Source: CAYSPT01 sp964432985
Lineage (GTDB): Bacteria; Muiribacteriota; CAYSPT01
Direction: 5' to 3'
Length of the DNA: 50,113 bases
Assembly (NCBI GenBank): GCA_964432985.1
Contig: CAYSPT010000036.1
Coordinates: 1-50,113 of the forward strand
The translations under genes and the position numbers were made by a program. Numbering within the stretch: the first letter of the stretch is position 1; each line of letters starts with the position of its first letter. Below are positions 33,453-42,264 of the stretch, in pieces. A model generated the notes under the pieces. That model did no database searches and was not told the origin of the DNA. It saw only the letters and a program-made list of their open reading frames with translations.

Positions 33453-33683
33453 ATGGCAGCGATAGGATCAGCTACTGGAGCAGGAAATGAGCAAATGCTC
33501 GCTCTCATCAAGCAAATGCAGGCTTCGCAGGGTAATCAGGGAGGAAAATCTTCGGATATTGGAGAAGTCCTTGCCAATGCAATGATGGCAGCTTCCGAAC
33601 AGGGAGGATCAACGGATCCGGCTGCCATGAGCAGCGCTGCTTCGAAAGCAGGCCTCGGCGCTAAACTGGATGTTACAGCCTGA
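33453..33683 (+). CDS. Small unknown protein, 76 residues
   Basis: ACAGGAGGTA lies five to six bases before the ATG, a near-perfect ribosome binding site, and a terminator follows the stop, so expression is likely strong. The sequence is rich in Ala, Gly, Ser, Gln and Met with no Cys and no charged clusters; it has no signal peptide or membrane span. Segments such as NEQMLALIKQMQASQ and IGEVLANAMMAASEQ look like short amphipathic helices. I recognise no family. Confidence 0.7.
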   Translation: MAAIGSATGAGNEQMLALIKQMQASQGNQGGKSSDIGEVLANAMMAASEQGGSTDPAAMSSAASKAGLGAKLDVTA

Positions 33684-33712
33684 ACAACTCAGGATTTTAC
33701 TACGTAAATCCC

Positions 33713-33754
33713 TAGCCTCGCCAGCAGACGTTCCCACTGTTGGCGGGGCTTTTC
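33713..33754 (+). terminator. Terminator after the 76-residue gene
   Basis: AGCCTCGCCAGCA pairs with TGTTGGCGGGGCT (two G-U-type positions), loop about 12 nt, followed by TTTTCCC. Confidence 0.7.
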
Positions 33755-33814
33755 CCTTGGAAGAGGCACAAAGAAAAGGCTCTGCCAGTGGAGCGTTTAG
33801 CAGGTCAATATTTT

Positions 33815-35827
33815 TCAAGTTGATCTTCTTCTCTGGGTCAGATAGGCCAGGGCATACACGGCAGCAGCGGCGAAACCCATGTAATATCTCAGACTCTCAT
33901 TCCAGTGAAAAGCTTTCGTTAGTATGGCCGGGTAGAAGAAGATAAGCGCTGCAAGTAAAAAAAGAAGAACTTCATACCATTTATTTTTCACGATAAACCT
34001 TCCCTGAACCGCATTGGTAAAAGCAAAAGCTCCCAGTACCGCCATTCCAAAAATAAGGAAGCCCTGGAAGACATTTTCAACACCGTGTAAAACCAGTTCA
34101 GGATTAAAGACAAACATAAAAGGAATAACAGCGGTTCTCAAATCATATTTAAAACCCTGTATTCCCGTCTGAACCGGGTCGGACTTGGCAATGGCGGCAG
34201 CGGCATAGGCGGCCAGGCCTACCGGTGGAGTATCATCGGCCAGAATACCAAAGTAGAAACAGAACAGATGGGCCGAAATCGCCGGGATCGCACTGATACC
34301 GTTCTGTGCACTCAATTGTATGATTACCGGGACGGTAATAGACGCCATAACAATATACGTCGCCGTGGTCGGAAGTCCCATTCCCAGAATTAAGCTGGCA
34401 ACTGCAGTGAGAAAAAGAAGCAGGAAGATACTACCGCAGGAAAGTATCTCAACAATCTGTACGATCATGCTGCCGATGCCCATCGTTACGATACCCACTA
34501 CGATCCCTGCGGTAGCGGTGGCCAGGGCAACAGCCAGCATGTCCCTCGATCCGGCAAAAAGCCCTTCACCGATAAGGCGGAAGCTATTACTGACCGCCCC
34601 GGAAATAGTTGTCCTGTTTCTGACCGCCTGAATTATTTCCCTGATAAAAACAATCGCTACCAGCGCCAGAATCGCCCTGTAGGCACCCAGTTTTGGTGTG
34701 TGGCGCAGCACTATCAATTCATACAACAAAACCACCAGCGGTATAAGGAAATAGAAACCCTTTTTCAGTACGGTTCTTAATTTTGGGATTTCTTCTTCGT
34801 TTAGACCTCTCATCCCCAGTTTTGAAGCCTCTAAATGGGTAATGTAAAACAAGGCGAAATACGAAACGACCGCCGGGATTACCGCAGCTTTAATGACAGC
34901 AATATAGGGAAGAGCCAGGTATTCGGCGATAATAAAGGCCGCTGCTCCCATAATCGGCGGCATGAGCTGGCCATTTGTGCTGGCGGCTACTTCCGTGGCA
35001 GCAGCGATCTTGCCCGGATAGCCAACCTTTTTCATAAGAGGGATGGTGAAGGTTCCCGTGGTTACGACATTGGCTATGCTGGAGCCGGAGAAAATCCCTG
35101 TAAATCCACTTGATACCACGGCCGCCTTCGCCGGTCCCCCTTTGTATTTTCCCAGTAATGCCAGCGCCATATCATTAAAAAAGGTTCCGGCCCCGACCTT
35201 GTTGAGCATAGCACCCAATAACACGAACAAAAAAACCGTCGAGGCGGATACATCAAGAGGGATGCCATAAATCCCTTCTGTAGAAAGCGCCAGCTGGCTC
35301 ACATATTTTGTTAATGAAATTCCCTTTAGAGCAAGAATCGAGGGCATGTAGGACCCGAAGAAAGCATAGGTTGTAAATAAGATAACGATAATTGCCAGAG
35401 CCGGACCGATAACTCTCCTTGACGCTTCCAATAAAAGAACAATCAGGGCGACACTGAATATCACATCTCTCATCAAAGGCTTGCCCAATCTCATCGAAAT
35501 TCCCGTCCAATCAAACATGATGTACAGAACGGCAAGCCCAGCCAGGATGGCCAGGCAGTAATCAATGATAGGTATTCGTTGGGGCTCAATAGGTATTCGT
35601 TGGGGCTCAATAGGAATCCGTTTATGTTTGCGGAAAGGAATAGTCAAATAGACGAGGGTGACTGCGAACGCAAGATGAATCGCCCTGATTTTCAGGCTGT
35701 CCAGTATAAGTAAGCGAGGTAAGGCGAGCTGCCACAAGGCCCAGGCAATTGAAATCACGGCAACAATTATGCTGTCGATTTTTCTCCCTGGTCCGGAACC
35801 TTCTTTACACATCAGTACATCAACCAT
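33815..35827 (-). CDS. TRAP transporter fused permease (TAXI-type, 4TM+12TM)
   Basis: 670 residues, the normal size for a fused small-plus-large TRAP permease. About four N-terminal spans are followed by the DctM-like part with GVGAGTFFNDMALALLGKYKGGPAKAAVVSS, GSSIANVVTTGTFTIPLMKKVGYP, AAEVAASTNGQLMPPIMGAAAFI and ILGMGLPTTATYIVMA. Family role: Na+ or H+ driven uptake of organic acids delivered by a periplasmic TAXI protein. It starts immediately after the stop of the TAXI gene (TAA-ATG), so the two are co-translated. Oddity: a 21-bp exact tandem duplication at 35570-35611 gives RIPIEPQ twice in the cytoplasmic or linker segment near residue 75-85. Confidence 0.93.
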   Translation of the reverse strand: MVDVLMCKEGSGPGRKIDSIIVAVISIAWALWQLALPRLLILDSLKIRAIHLAFAVTLVYLTIPFRKHKRIPIEPQRIPIEPQRIPIIDYCLAILAGLAVLYIMFDWTGISMRLGKPLMRDVIFSVALIVLLLEASRRVIGPALAIIVILFTTYAFFGSYMPSILALKGISLTKYVSQLALSTEGIYGIPLDVSASTVFLFVLLGAMLNKVGAGTFFNDMALALLGKYKGGPAKAAVVSSGFTGIFSGSSIANVVTTGTFTIPLMKKVGYPGKIAAATEVAASTNGQLMPPIMGAAAFIIAEYLALPYIAVIKAAVIPAVVSYFALFYITHLEASKLGMRGLNEEEIPKLRTVLKKGFYFLIPLVVLLYELIVLRHTPKLGAYRAILALVAIVFIREIIQAVRNRTTISGAVSNSFRLIGEGLFAGSRDMLAVALATATAGIVVGIVTMGIGSMIVQIVEILSCGSIFLLLFLTAVASLILGMGLPTTATYIVMASITVPVIIQLSAQNGISAIPAISAHLFCFYFGILADDTPPVGLAAYAAAAIAKSDPVQTGIQGFKYDLRTAVIPFMFVFNPELVLHGVENVFQGFLIFGMAVLGAFAFTNAVQGRFIVKNKWYEVLLFLLAALIFFYPAILTKAFHWNESLRYYMGFAAAAVYALAYLTQRRRST
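35570..35611 (-). repeat. 21-bp in-frame tandem duplication inside the TRAP permease
   Basis: Two exact copies (35570-35590 and 35591-35611) sit in the linker between the first membrane spans and keep the frame. Confidence 0.9.
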
Positions 35828-36844
35828 TTAATCGACGATAAGTCTGGGATCGAGGGACTGTGCCAATCCGGCTTCCTTGTAGTACCGCAAGGCACCCTTA
35901 TGAACAGGAGCAGAAAGTCCTTCCAGCATTTTTTTCCGTGATAATCCACGGAAAGCCGGGTGGAGTGTTTTGAACTCCTCTATATTTTCGAAAACTTCCC
36001 TGGTTAGTGCATAAACAACATTCTCATCAACTTGTTTGGACGTAACAAAGGTAGCTTTCACTCCAATGGTTTCCACATCTTCGGAATTGAGCGCATTCGG
36101 ATAGAATTCGTGTGGAATAACTGTCCGGGCATAATAAGGAAATTTTTCCAGCATCGCATCAATCCCCGGACCTTTGACCGGGATGATGAACACTTTGATC
36201 CTTCCTGATGTAGCCTCTTTTATGTTACCGTTCGGGTGGCCGACAGTGTAAAAGAACGACTCGATTCTTTCATCCTGTAAAAGGCCGGGAGCCTCCACGG
36301 CCTTAACATACTCCGGAATCATATCCTTTTCCGAAATTCCCACCGAGGTCAATATATCCCTGGAATTCTGCAACTGCCCTGATCCAGGATTGCCAAGGTT
36401 TACCCGTTTACCTTCTAAATCCTTGATATTCTTGATCCCTTTGCCATCTGCGGCAATCAATGTTATTGACTCCGGATGGATGGAAAACACCGACCGCAAA
36501 TCTTCCTGCTTCCCTTCTTTGGCCCATTCGGCAGAGCCAAAATAGGCCTGATACTGTCTGTCGGACTGAGCTATACCGAAATCAAGGTCTCCGCTCAATA
36601 CGGCATTGATGTTATAAACAGAACCTCCTGTTGACTCGACCGTGGCCTTGATGCTGTACGATTCGCTCTTTTTATTCACCATTCTGCTGATAGCACCACC
36701 CGTCGGGTAATAAACGCCGGTCACCCCTCCGGTACCAATTGTTACAAAGGTGGTCTTCTGTGCCTGGCATCCGCTTAAAAATAAACATCCTCCTAAAAGA
36801 AGGCCGGCACTGACGACAATAGCTATGAAGTAATTAAATTTCAT
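35828..36844 (-). CDS. TAXI-family TRAP substrate-binding lipoprotein
   Basis: 338 residues, the usual TAXI size. The N-terminus MKFNYFIAIVVSAGLLLGGC has two possible lipoboxes (LLGGC and FLSGC), so membrane tethering is likely. Typical blocks are FVTIGTGGVTGVYYPTGGAISRMVN, GGSVYNINAVLSGDLDFGIAQSD, LEGKRVNLGNPGSGQLQN and a C-terminal LHPAFRGL. It delivers the ligand, probably a carboxylate, to the permease gene that begins one base after its stop. It is distinct from the extended TAXI protein at 10590, with which it shares only the fold. Confidence 0.93.
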   Translation of the reverse strand: MKFNYFIAIVVSAGLLLGGCLFLSGCQAQKTTFVTIGTGGVTGVYYPTGGAISRMVNKKSESYSIKATVESTGGSVYNINAVLSGDLDFGIAQSDRQYQAYFGSAEWAKEGKQEDLRSVFSIHPESITLIAADGKGIKNIKDLEGKRVNLGNPGSGQLQNSRDILTSVGISEKDMIPEYVKAVEAPGLLQDERIESFFYTVGHPNGNIKEATSGRIKVFIIPVKGPGIDAMLEKFPYYARTVIPHEFYPNALNSEDVETIGVKATFVTSKQVDENVVYALTREVFENIEEFKTLHPAFRGLSRKKMLEGLSAPVHKGALRYYKEAGLAQSLDPRLIVD

Positions 36845-36908
36845 CTCATTAAGCCCTCATTCAATTCCCTGAAGTTTTGTTATTATACTTGATGTGCCTC
36901 GTTATCGC

Positions 36909-37266
36909 TTACCGTCGTCGTCTTCGAAAACTGCCGCGTCGTCCTCGCCCTCGATGAGAACTGAACACTACCTGCGGCTTATTGAAAGACACGGACTCAA
37001 CCTCGGCATGCTCTGAAATCGGCAGCGTCATTTTTTGCAGGATGCTGCACTATTGGAATAACGAAGGCCAGAGTTTTACCCGTACCTGTCTGCGCAATTC
37101 CGATGAGATCTTTATGTTCCAGGGCCAGCGGAATTGTCTTATGTTGTATTGGGTAAGCGGTTGTAAACTTCAGACGTTTGATTATTTCAATGATGCGCGG
37201 GACAATCCCCAGGTTGTAAAAACTAAATTCTGTTTGTTGCATACTGTTCTCGCTTTCAATGGTCAT
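36909..37266 (-). pseudogene. DEAD-box RNA helicase remnant (internal deletion and frameshift)
   Basis: The 5' part (37266-36997) encodes a genuine helicase start: Q motif FYNLGIVPRIIEIIKRLKF...YPIQHKTIP, then motif I AQTGTGKT, then a few residues and a stop. In another frame it runs directly into a short C-terminal tail (36909 to about 37000, SFNKPQVVFSSHRGRGRRGS then Arg-rich and stop) of the kind that ends DEAD-box proteins. The central 250-300 residues, with motifs DEAD, SAT and HRIGRTGR, are gone. The frame change is near an A6 run. Not functional as a helicase. Confidence 0.82.
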
Positions 37267-37371
37267 TCCGTCGACAAGGTGAAGCAGGGTGATGAAAGTA
37301 ATGAGGACGGTTCAGAACATGGTACATAACTATATCATATATTGAGCGCCCTTTAACTCCCACTTGAGAAC

Positions 37372-39057
37372 CTACGTTCTGCTCAAAGGCCTGTACTTCA
37401 TCCGGTGCGGTTGATCTGCGGCTTTTCCCAACCTCTTTTTCCTGTCAGCTTCATAATTCGAATAGTTCCCTTCGAACCACTTGACTGTGCAGTCGCCCTC
37501 AAAGGCGAGGATGTGTGTGGCAATGCGGTCGAGAAACCAGCGGTCGTGGGAGATGATGACGGCACAGCCGCCGAAATTTAGCATGGCTTCTTCGAGCGCG
37601 CGCATGGTGTTGACATCCAGATCATTAGTGGGTTCGTCGAGGAGCAAGATATTGGCGCTCTCATTGAGGATGCACGCAAGATGGACGCGATTACGTTCGC
37701 CGCCTGACATCTCACTGGCTTTTTTTTGCTGATCCGTTCCTGAAAAATTGAACCGTGCGACATAGGCACGGGAGTTGACTTCGGTATTTCCGATTTTAAT
37801 TGTATCCATTCCTCCTGAAATTAATTCCCAGATTGTCTTATCCGGGGCAAGAGTATCCCGTTCCTGATCTACGTAGGCCAGTTTGACTGTGTCGCCTATT
37901 CTCAAAGAGCCTGAGTCAGGTTTTTCCGAATCTGTTATCATCTTGAAGAGGGTGGTCTTGCCGGCGCCATTAGGGCCGATGACACCGACAATTCCTCCTG
38001 CCGGCAAGGAGAATGTCATCCCTTCAAAAATGAGGCGGTCTCCATAAGCCTTGCTCAAGTTTTCTGCTTCAACAACAACGTTGCCAAGACGCGGCCCGGG
38101 TGGGATGTACAACTCAAGTTTTTTTTGCTGCCTGGCAGAGTCCTGACTCAGGAGAGCCTCGTAATTATTGATTCGCGCCTTTGACTTGGTGGTGCGTCCT
38201 TTTGGAGACATGCGGATCCACTCCAGTTCCCGCTGAAGAGTCCTTTGCCTTTCAGTCTCAGTCTTTTCTTCATGCTGGAGCCGCTTCTGTTTCTGTTCGA
38301 GCCATGAAGAATAATTCCCCTTCCAGGGAATGCCCCGGCCGCGATCGAGCTCTAAAATCCAACCGGCAACATTGTCCAGAAAATAGCGGTCGTGCGTTAC
38401 GGCAATCACCGTTCCCTCATACCTCTGAAGATGCTGCTCAAGCCAGGCCACCGTTTCGGCATCCAGATGATTGGTCGGTTCGTCCAGAAGCAGGATATCC
38501 GGTTTCTGCAACAGGAGCCTGCACAAGGCAACTCGCCGTTTCTCACCGCCGGAAATCACTCGCACCGGTGTATCTGCCGGAGGGCAGCGCAGGGCATCCA
38601 TGGCCATTTCCAAACGAGCGTCAATGTCCCACGCATTCTGGCGGTCGATTTCTTCCTGCAGTTCAGCCTGGCGCTCAATAAGTCCATTCATTTCATCGTC
38701 AGACATTGGCTCGGCAAATTTTTCGCAGATAGTATTGTACTCCTTGACCATGCTGACAATTTCCTGCAATCCTTCTTCCACCACAGCTCGGACGGTCTTG
38801 TTAGAATCAACCAATGGTTCCTGCTCAAGATATCCTATCGTATAGCCGGGAGAGATAGTGGTCTCACCATCAAATGATGTATCAATTCCCGCCATGATAC
38901 GCAAAAGCGAACTCTTCCCCGACCCGTTTAATCCGAGGACACCGATTTTGGCGCCATAGAAATAGGATATGGAGATGTCTTTGATCACCGTTTTCTTGTC
39001 GTAAGTCTTGCTAACCCTCATCATGGAATAGATAATTTTTTCAGGCACATGGGTCAT
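37372..39057 (-). CDS. ettA: Energy-dependent translational throttle protein EttA (ABC-F)
   Basis: 561 residues from the ATG at 39057 with GAGGGTG upstream; a TTG at 39072 is in frame but less likely. Two ABC cassettes have Walker A GLNGSGKSS and GPNGAGKTT, signatures SGGEKRR and SGGERNR, and Walker B LLLDEPTNHLD and LLLDEPTNDLD. EttA-specific features include WILELDRGRGIPWKGNYSSWLEQK, PPGPRLGNVVVE and VISHDRWFLDRIATHILAFEG, with no membrane domain. Known role: binds the ribosomal E site and couples translation to ATP/ADP. Its length matches E. coli EttA (555). Confidence 0.96.
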   Translation of the reverse strand: MTHVPEKIIYSMMRVSKTYDKKTVIKDISISYFYGAKIGVLGLNGSGKSSLLRIMAGIDTSFDGETTISPGYTIGYLEQEPLVDSNKTVRAVVEEGLQEIVSMVKEYNTICEKFAEPMSDDEMNGLIERQAELQEEIDRQNAWDIDARLEMAMDALRCPPADTPVRVISGGEKRRVALCRLLLQKPDILLLDEPTNHLDAETVAWLEQHLQRYEGTVIAVTHDRYFLDNVAGWILELDRGRGIPWKGNYSSWLEQKQKRLQHEEKTETERQRTLQRELEWIRMSPKGRTTKSKARINNYEALLSQDSARQQKKLELYIPPGPRLGNVVVEAENLSKAYGDRLIFEGMTFSLPAGGIVGVIGPNGAGKTTLFKMITDSEKPDSGSLRIGDTVKLAYVDQERDTLAPDKTIWELISGGMDTIKIGNTEVNSRAYVARFNFSGTDQQKKASEMSGGERNRVHLACILNESANILLLDEPTNDLDVNTMRALEEAMLNFGGCAVIISHDRWFLDRIATHILAFEGDCTVKWFEGNYSNYEADRKKRLGKAADQPHRMKYRPLSRT

Positions 39058-39199
39058 TGACAACACCCTCAATTCTCTTGGTAGTAACTATAGAGCGATT
39101 ACGCTACCATTCTACTGTGCCACGATGAGTCGATTTATTCAAGTTCAAATCTGACAACAGGGGCTTCTTCTTTCTAACAAGCAAAAACCTCTCCTTTTT

Positions 39200-39276
39200 C
39201 TTGCCGGTGACCGTAGCAGGTGAGTATCATGGAGTTTGTGATAGATATCCTGGCCGGCAATTGTGTTGTTTTACAC
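39200..39276 (+). repeat. TTGCCGG...CCGGCAA dispersed element, copy 2
   Basis: CTTGCCGGTGACCGTAGCAG begins the element, with CCGGCAATTGTG near its end. Most bases match the minus-strand element at 49856-49930, including GTATCATG and GTGATAG. It ends just before the nitrilase-family ribosome binding site. Confidence 0.75.
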
Positions 39277-39291
39277 GGATGGAGATAGATA

Positions 39292-40071
39292 GTGACCACC
39301 CTCAGAATAGCCGCTTGTCAGTATCCCGTCTCCGGGGATATGGCAGCGAACCTGCGTTACATTTTTCGTTTTATGCTGCGAGCATCTGATTCTGGAGCAG
39401 ATATTATTCATTTTCCAGAGTCCGCTTTGCCGGGTTTGGTGCATGTGGACTTTCCGTCGTTTTCTGGATTCGACTGGTCAAGTTTGGCAAGACATACCGG
39501 GAGGATCCTGGACTATGCAGCGGAATTGAATATTTGGGTTGTTTTGGGCTCCTGTCGCACGGTAACAGATTCTGATAAACCAAAAAATTGCTTGTACATA
39601 ATCTCTTCCACTGGTGCCGTGGCTGCAACATACGACAAAAGAGAACTGTACGGAAAAGAAGTGGAGGTATTCAGCCCTGGAGAGCGTCCGGTCATTCAGA
39701 CCATCAATGGCATCAAATGCGGTTTCCTTGTTTGTTTTGATTCCTGTTTCCCAGCCCTTTATGCATCATATCGAAACAACGGTGTCCAGCTTCTTTTCCA
39801 TTCCTACTACAACGCTAGAAACGATGGTGCAGCTAACAGTCTTGATGATCTGATTCTAGCTCAACTTCGCACCAGAGCAGCTGACCATAGGATGTGGATT
39901 TCAGCCAGCAACTCATCGGCACGCCACTCGCGCTTGTCGACCTGCATTGTCCGTCCGGATGGATCAGTAGTAGGTACCAAAAAGCATGTTGCAGGCATGG
40001 TATTTCATGATCTTCCGGACAGAAATCTTGGCTGGACTTATGATAATCATTCGTATCTGCTAAAGGAGTAA
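39292..40071 (+). CDS. Carbon-nitrogen hydrolase (nitrilase superfamily)
   Basis: 259 residues; GTG start with GGAG upstream. The triad of the superfamily is visible: Glu43 in FPESALPG, Lys116 in YDKRELYG and Cys148 in LVCFDSCFP. Such enzymes hydrolyse amides, nitriles or N-carbamoyl groups; the exact substrate is not evident. The N-terminal pattern LRIAACQYPVSGD and the C-terminal RTRAADHRMWISASNSS...VRPDGSVVG are standard. It is followed after 6 bp by the secreted alpha/beta hydrolase; they probably form a two-gene operon. Confidence 0.9.
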   Translation: MTTLRIAACQYPVSGDMAANLRYIFRFMLRASDSGADIIHFPESALPGLVHVDFPSFSGFDWSSLARHTGRILDYAAELNIWVVLGSCRTVTDSDKPKNCLYIISSTGAVAATYDKRELYGKEVEVFSPGERPVIQTINGIKCGFLVCFDSCFPALYASYRNNGVQLLFHSYYNARNDGAANSLDDLILAQLRTRAADHRMWISASNSSARHSRLSTCIVRPDGSVVGTKKHVAGMVFHDLPDRNLGWTYDNHSYLLKE

Positions 40072-40077
40072 AACAAT

Positions 40078-41250
40078 ATGAAACAGAAGATGATACTGTT
40101 GTTTATGATGTTGTTAATTCTCGCAACGACTCGAGGATTCGCCATGGAGGATAAGGAATTTAAAGCAACAATCAACGGGACGACGCTCCATATATCCCAG
40201 CACATCTATGATGAATCCTTGCCGTACGTGGTCTATCTGCATGGGGGACCCGGGGAGAATTGTGCTTTTCCGCGAGCCGTTTGCGAGAAACTGCAGTGGA
40301 AAGTGAACGTCGTGTTCATCGATCAAAGAGGCTGTGGAAAATCGGAACGTGACGTACCGTTGTCGACGTATGATTTCGATACGTTGATCACCGATCTCGA
40401 CGAAGTATTGGATTTCCTGAATCTCGACAAGGTTATTCTCATGGGGCATTCCTGGGGAGGTGTGTACGGATTACTCTACGCCATGGAACACCCGGGAAAG
40501 GTCATCGCCTTACTGGGAGTCGACATGGTTTTTTCGTGGAACATGGCACTGGAGCAATACTACCGTTACGCCAGGCACTACGCTTCGGAAAACCTGTCGC
40601 TATTCAAAAAAATCCTGGCAGAAAACACACTTGATGATGAAGAGATGATAAAGCTCAAGGAGTTTTGTTATTTCATGCACCAGTATTATCGCGGAACCGG
40701 CCAGACGGGAGATAAAGCCCAAATCGAGACGCTTATATCACGTGGTCTCTGTAAAAGCCGAAGCGAGCTCGATTCCATCATTTCCGAGTTGGAAACGGAC
40801 CTGGCTGAATTGGAATCCTGCTACGCTTCGGGGCGCAAGTGGGACGGATGGGCTGCCCGGGGAATAACCAGGAAATACGGCTGTTACTCCAAACCGTACA
40901 TGGACGGCGGCAGGGGATATTCAATTAAGCTGTATAAAGATGTTCAGAACCTCTACAGCAATGATGAACGATCCTATAACAACGCTATGATCGACGGTTT
41001 GAACGCGAATCATCCCGGTCGCAGCAGAACCGACTATTTCGAGACCTTGAAAAAACTGGAGGCACCGTTCTTTTACCTGTATGGTTCTCATGATGTCATT
41101 TTCAAGGATGAGCGGGTGAAACACTACCTTCGGAAAAAGTGCGGGGAAGATCATGTCGTGGATTTCAAACGGGCTTCTCACAATCCCATTGTGCAGGACC
41201 CGTACCGGTTTAAAATGACGATAGAACGGATATATGAGAAGTACCGATGA
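40078..41250 (+). CDS. Exported alpha/beta hydrolase (proline iminopeptidase-like)
   Basis: 390 residues with a cleavable signal peptide (MKQKMILLFMMLLILATTRG, cut near FA-ME). The alpha/beta-hydrolase core has the oxyanion motif LHGGPGE (54-60), VVFIDQRGCGKSE typical of the S33 family, nucleophile elbow GHSWGG with Ser125, a probable Asp near 339 (GSHDVIF) and His368 (ASHNP). The cap region between about 150 and 310 is long and helical. Likely a periplasmic peptidase or esterase. Coupled with the preceding nitrilase-family gene. Confidence 0.88.
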   Translation: MKQKMILLFMMLLILATTRGFAMEDKEFKATINGTTLHISQHIYDESLPYVVYLHGGPGENCAFPRAVCEKLQWKVNVVFIDQRGCGKSERDVPLSTYDFDTLITDLDEVLDFLNLDKVILMGHSWGGVYGLLYAMEHPGKVIALLGVDMVFSWNMALEQYYRYARHYASENLSLFKKILAENTLDDEEMIKLKEFCYFMHQYYRGTGQTGDKAQIETLISRGLCKSRSELDSIISELETDLAELESCYASGRKWDGWAARGITRKYGCYSKPYMDGGRGYSIKLYKDVQNLYSNDERSYNNAMIDGLNANHPGRSRTDYFETLKKLEAPFFYLYGSHDVIFKDERVKHYLRKKCGEDHVVDFKRASHNPIVQDPYRFKMTIERIYEKYR

Positions 41251-41324
41251 TTCGACACGAAATGATTAAGCAAACAAACACTTCTGGTTTCGTAATCAGC
41301 AGATCAGGAAGCAACGCAGCCTGA

Positions 41325-42188
41325 TTATAACCACATAGGCACTCTTCCCGGGCCGATTTTATCCAGCCTTCCGGATTCTATTTGTTGATCCAACAATTGA
41401 ACCAGGCGTGCCCTGTCTTTCGGAAAACGGCCTTCTAAAGGAATGGGATTTGAGGTATGGTTGGCCCGGAAAACCGTACTATCTAATTCAAGGTTGTCTA
41501 TGATAGTGCGAAGCTCGCAAACAGCTTCGTATTCGGTTACAGTAATGTAATCATCAAACATCAGTCCTTCAGCGACTTCAATGAACCGCAGAGCTGAGAG
41601 TAATCGGGGTTGCATTTGATTGAGTATTTGGGCTGTTTTGACAGCATGCTGTTCAGATCCTTCTTTTCCGGCGAGTCCGAGAAGGACCATAACCGAACAA
41701 CGCAGGCCGGCTTTTTGCGAAAATCGCACCGCATCGGTCATTTCCCGGGCAGTTTCTCCTTTCTTGACTTTTTTCAGAACTTCTTCATCTCCTGATTCCA
41801 GGCCAAGATATATGGTATGAAGTTTTAATTCGCGCAATTCAGTAAGTTGGGCCAGTGTTCTTTTCAGAATTGAGCTTCCGTTGGCATATATATTGACCCG
41901 GGTTAACCGGGGGAAAAGTTTATTGAGTTCCTGGAGTATGGATTTTAAGTACTCAAACTCCAGAAACATCACATCTCCGTCGGCCAGGAAAATTCTGCGG
42001 GTTTTAGAATATTTATGGGCAGTTGTTGTGAATTCCGCAAATACTTCATCAGGATTGCGTTGTGAATATCGCACTGATTTGTACATCGCACAAAAACGAC
42101 AACAGTTATGAGGACAGCCATACGCGACCTGAAATATCAGGCTATTTGCTTCGGCAGGTGGCCGGAATAATGGTTCAATATATTTCAT
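41325..42188 (-). CDS. Radical SAM protein
   Basis: 287 residues. The N-terminal segment FQVAYGCPHNCCRFCAMYKS places the cluster cysteines as Cys-x4-Cys-x2-Cys, a known variant in a radical-SAM family with a GCPHNxCxFCxMY motif. The body shows the TIM-barrel pattern: IFLADGDVMFLE, RVNIYANGSSIL, LHTIYLGLESGDEEVLKKVKKG and GLRCSVMVLLGLAGKEG. No SPASM or B12 domain is seen. Substrate unknown. The start lacks a clear Shine-Dalgarno site. Confidence 0.9.
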   Translation of the reverse strand: MKYIEPLFRPPAEANSLIFQVAYGCPHNCCRFCAMYKSVRYSQRNPDEVFAEFTTTAHKYSKTRRIFLADGDVMFLEFEYLKSILQELNKLFPRLTRVNIYANGSSILKRTLAQLTELRELKLHTIYLGLESGDEEVLKKVKKGETAREMTDAVRFSQKAGLRCSVMVLLGLAGKEGSEQHAVKTAQILNQMQPRLLSALRFIEVAEGLMFDDYITVTEYEAVCELRTIIDNLELDSTVFRANHTSNPIPLEGRFPKDRARLVQLLDQQIESGRLDKIGPGRVPMWL

Positions 42189-42264
42189 GATGATGTATTT
42201 TTGTAATGATTTCCGTTTGAATTTCGATATAGTAATTCATTGTTGCCTATTCATTTTATTTGGT

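Noticed and set aside
41293..41327. TAATCAG...CTGATTA hairpin as terminator between convergent genes
   Set aside because: The right arm overlaps the radical SAM stop codon and no U-run follows.
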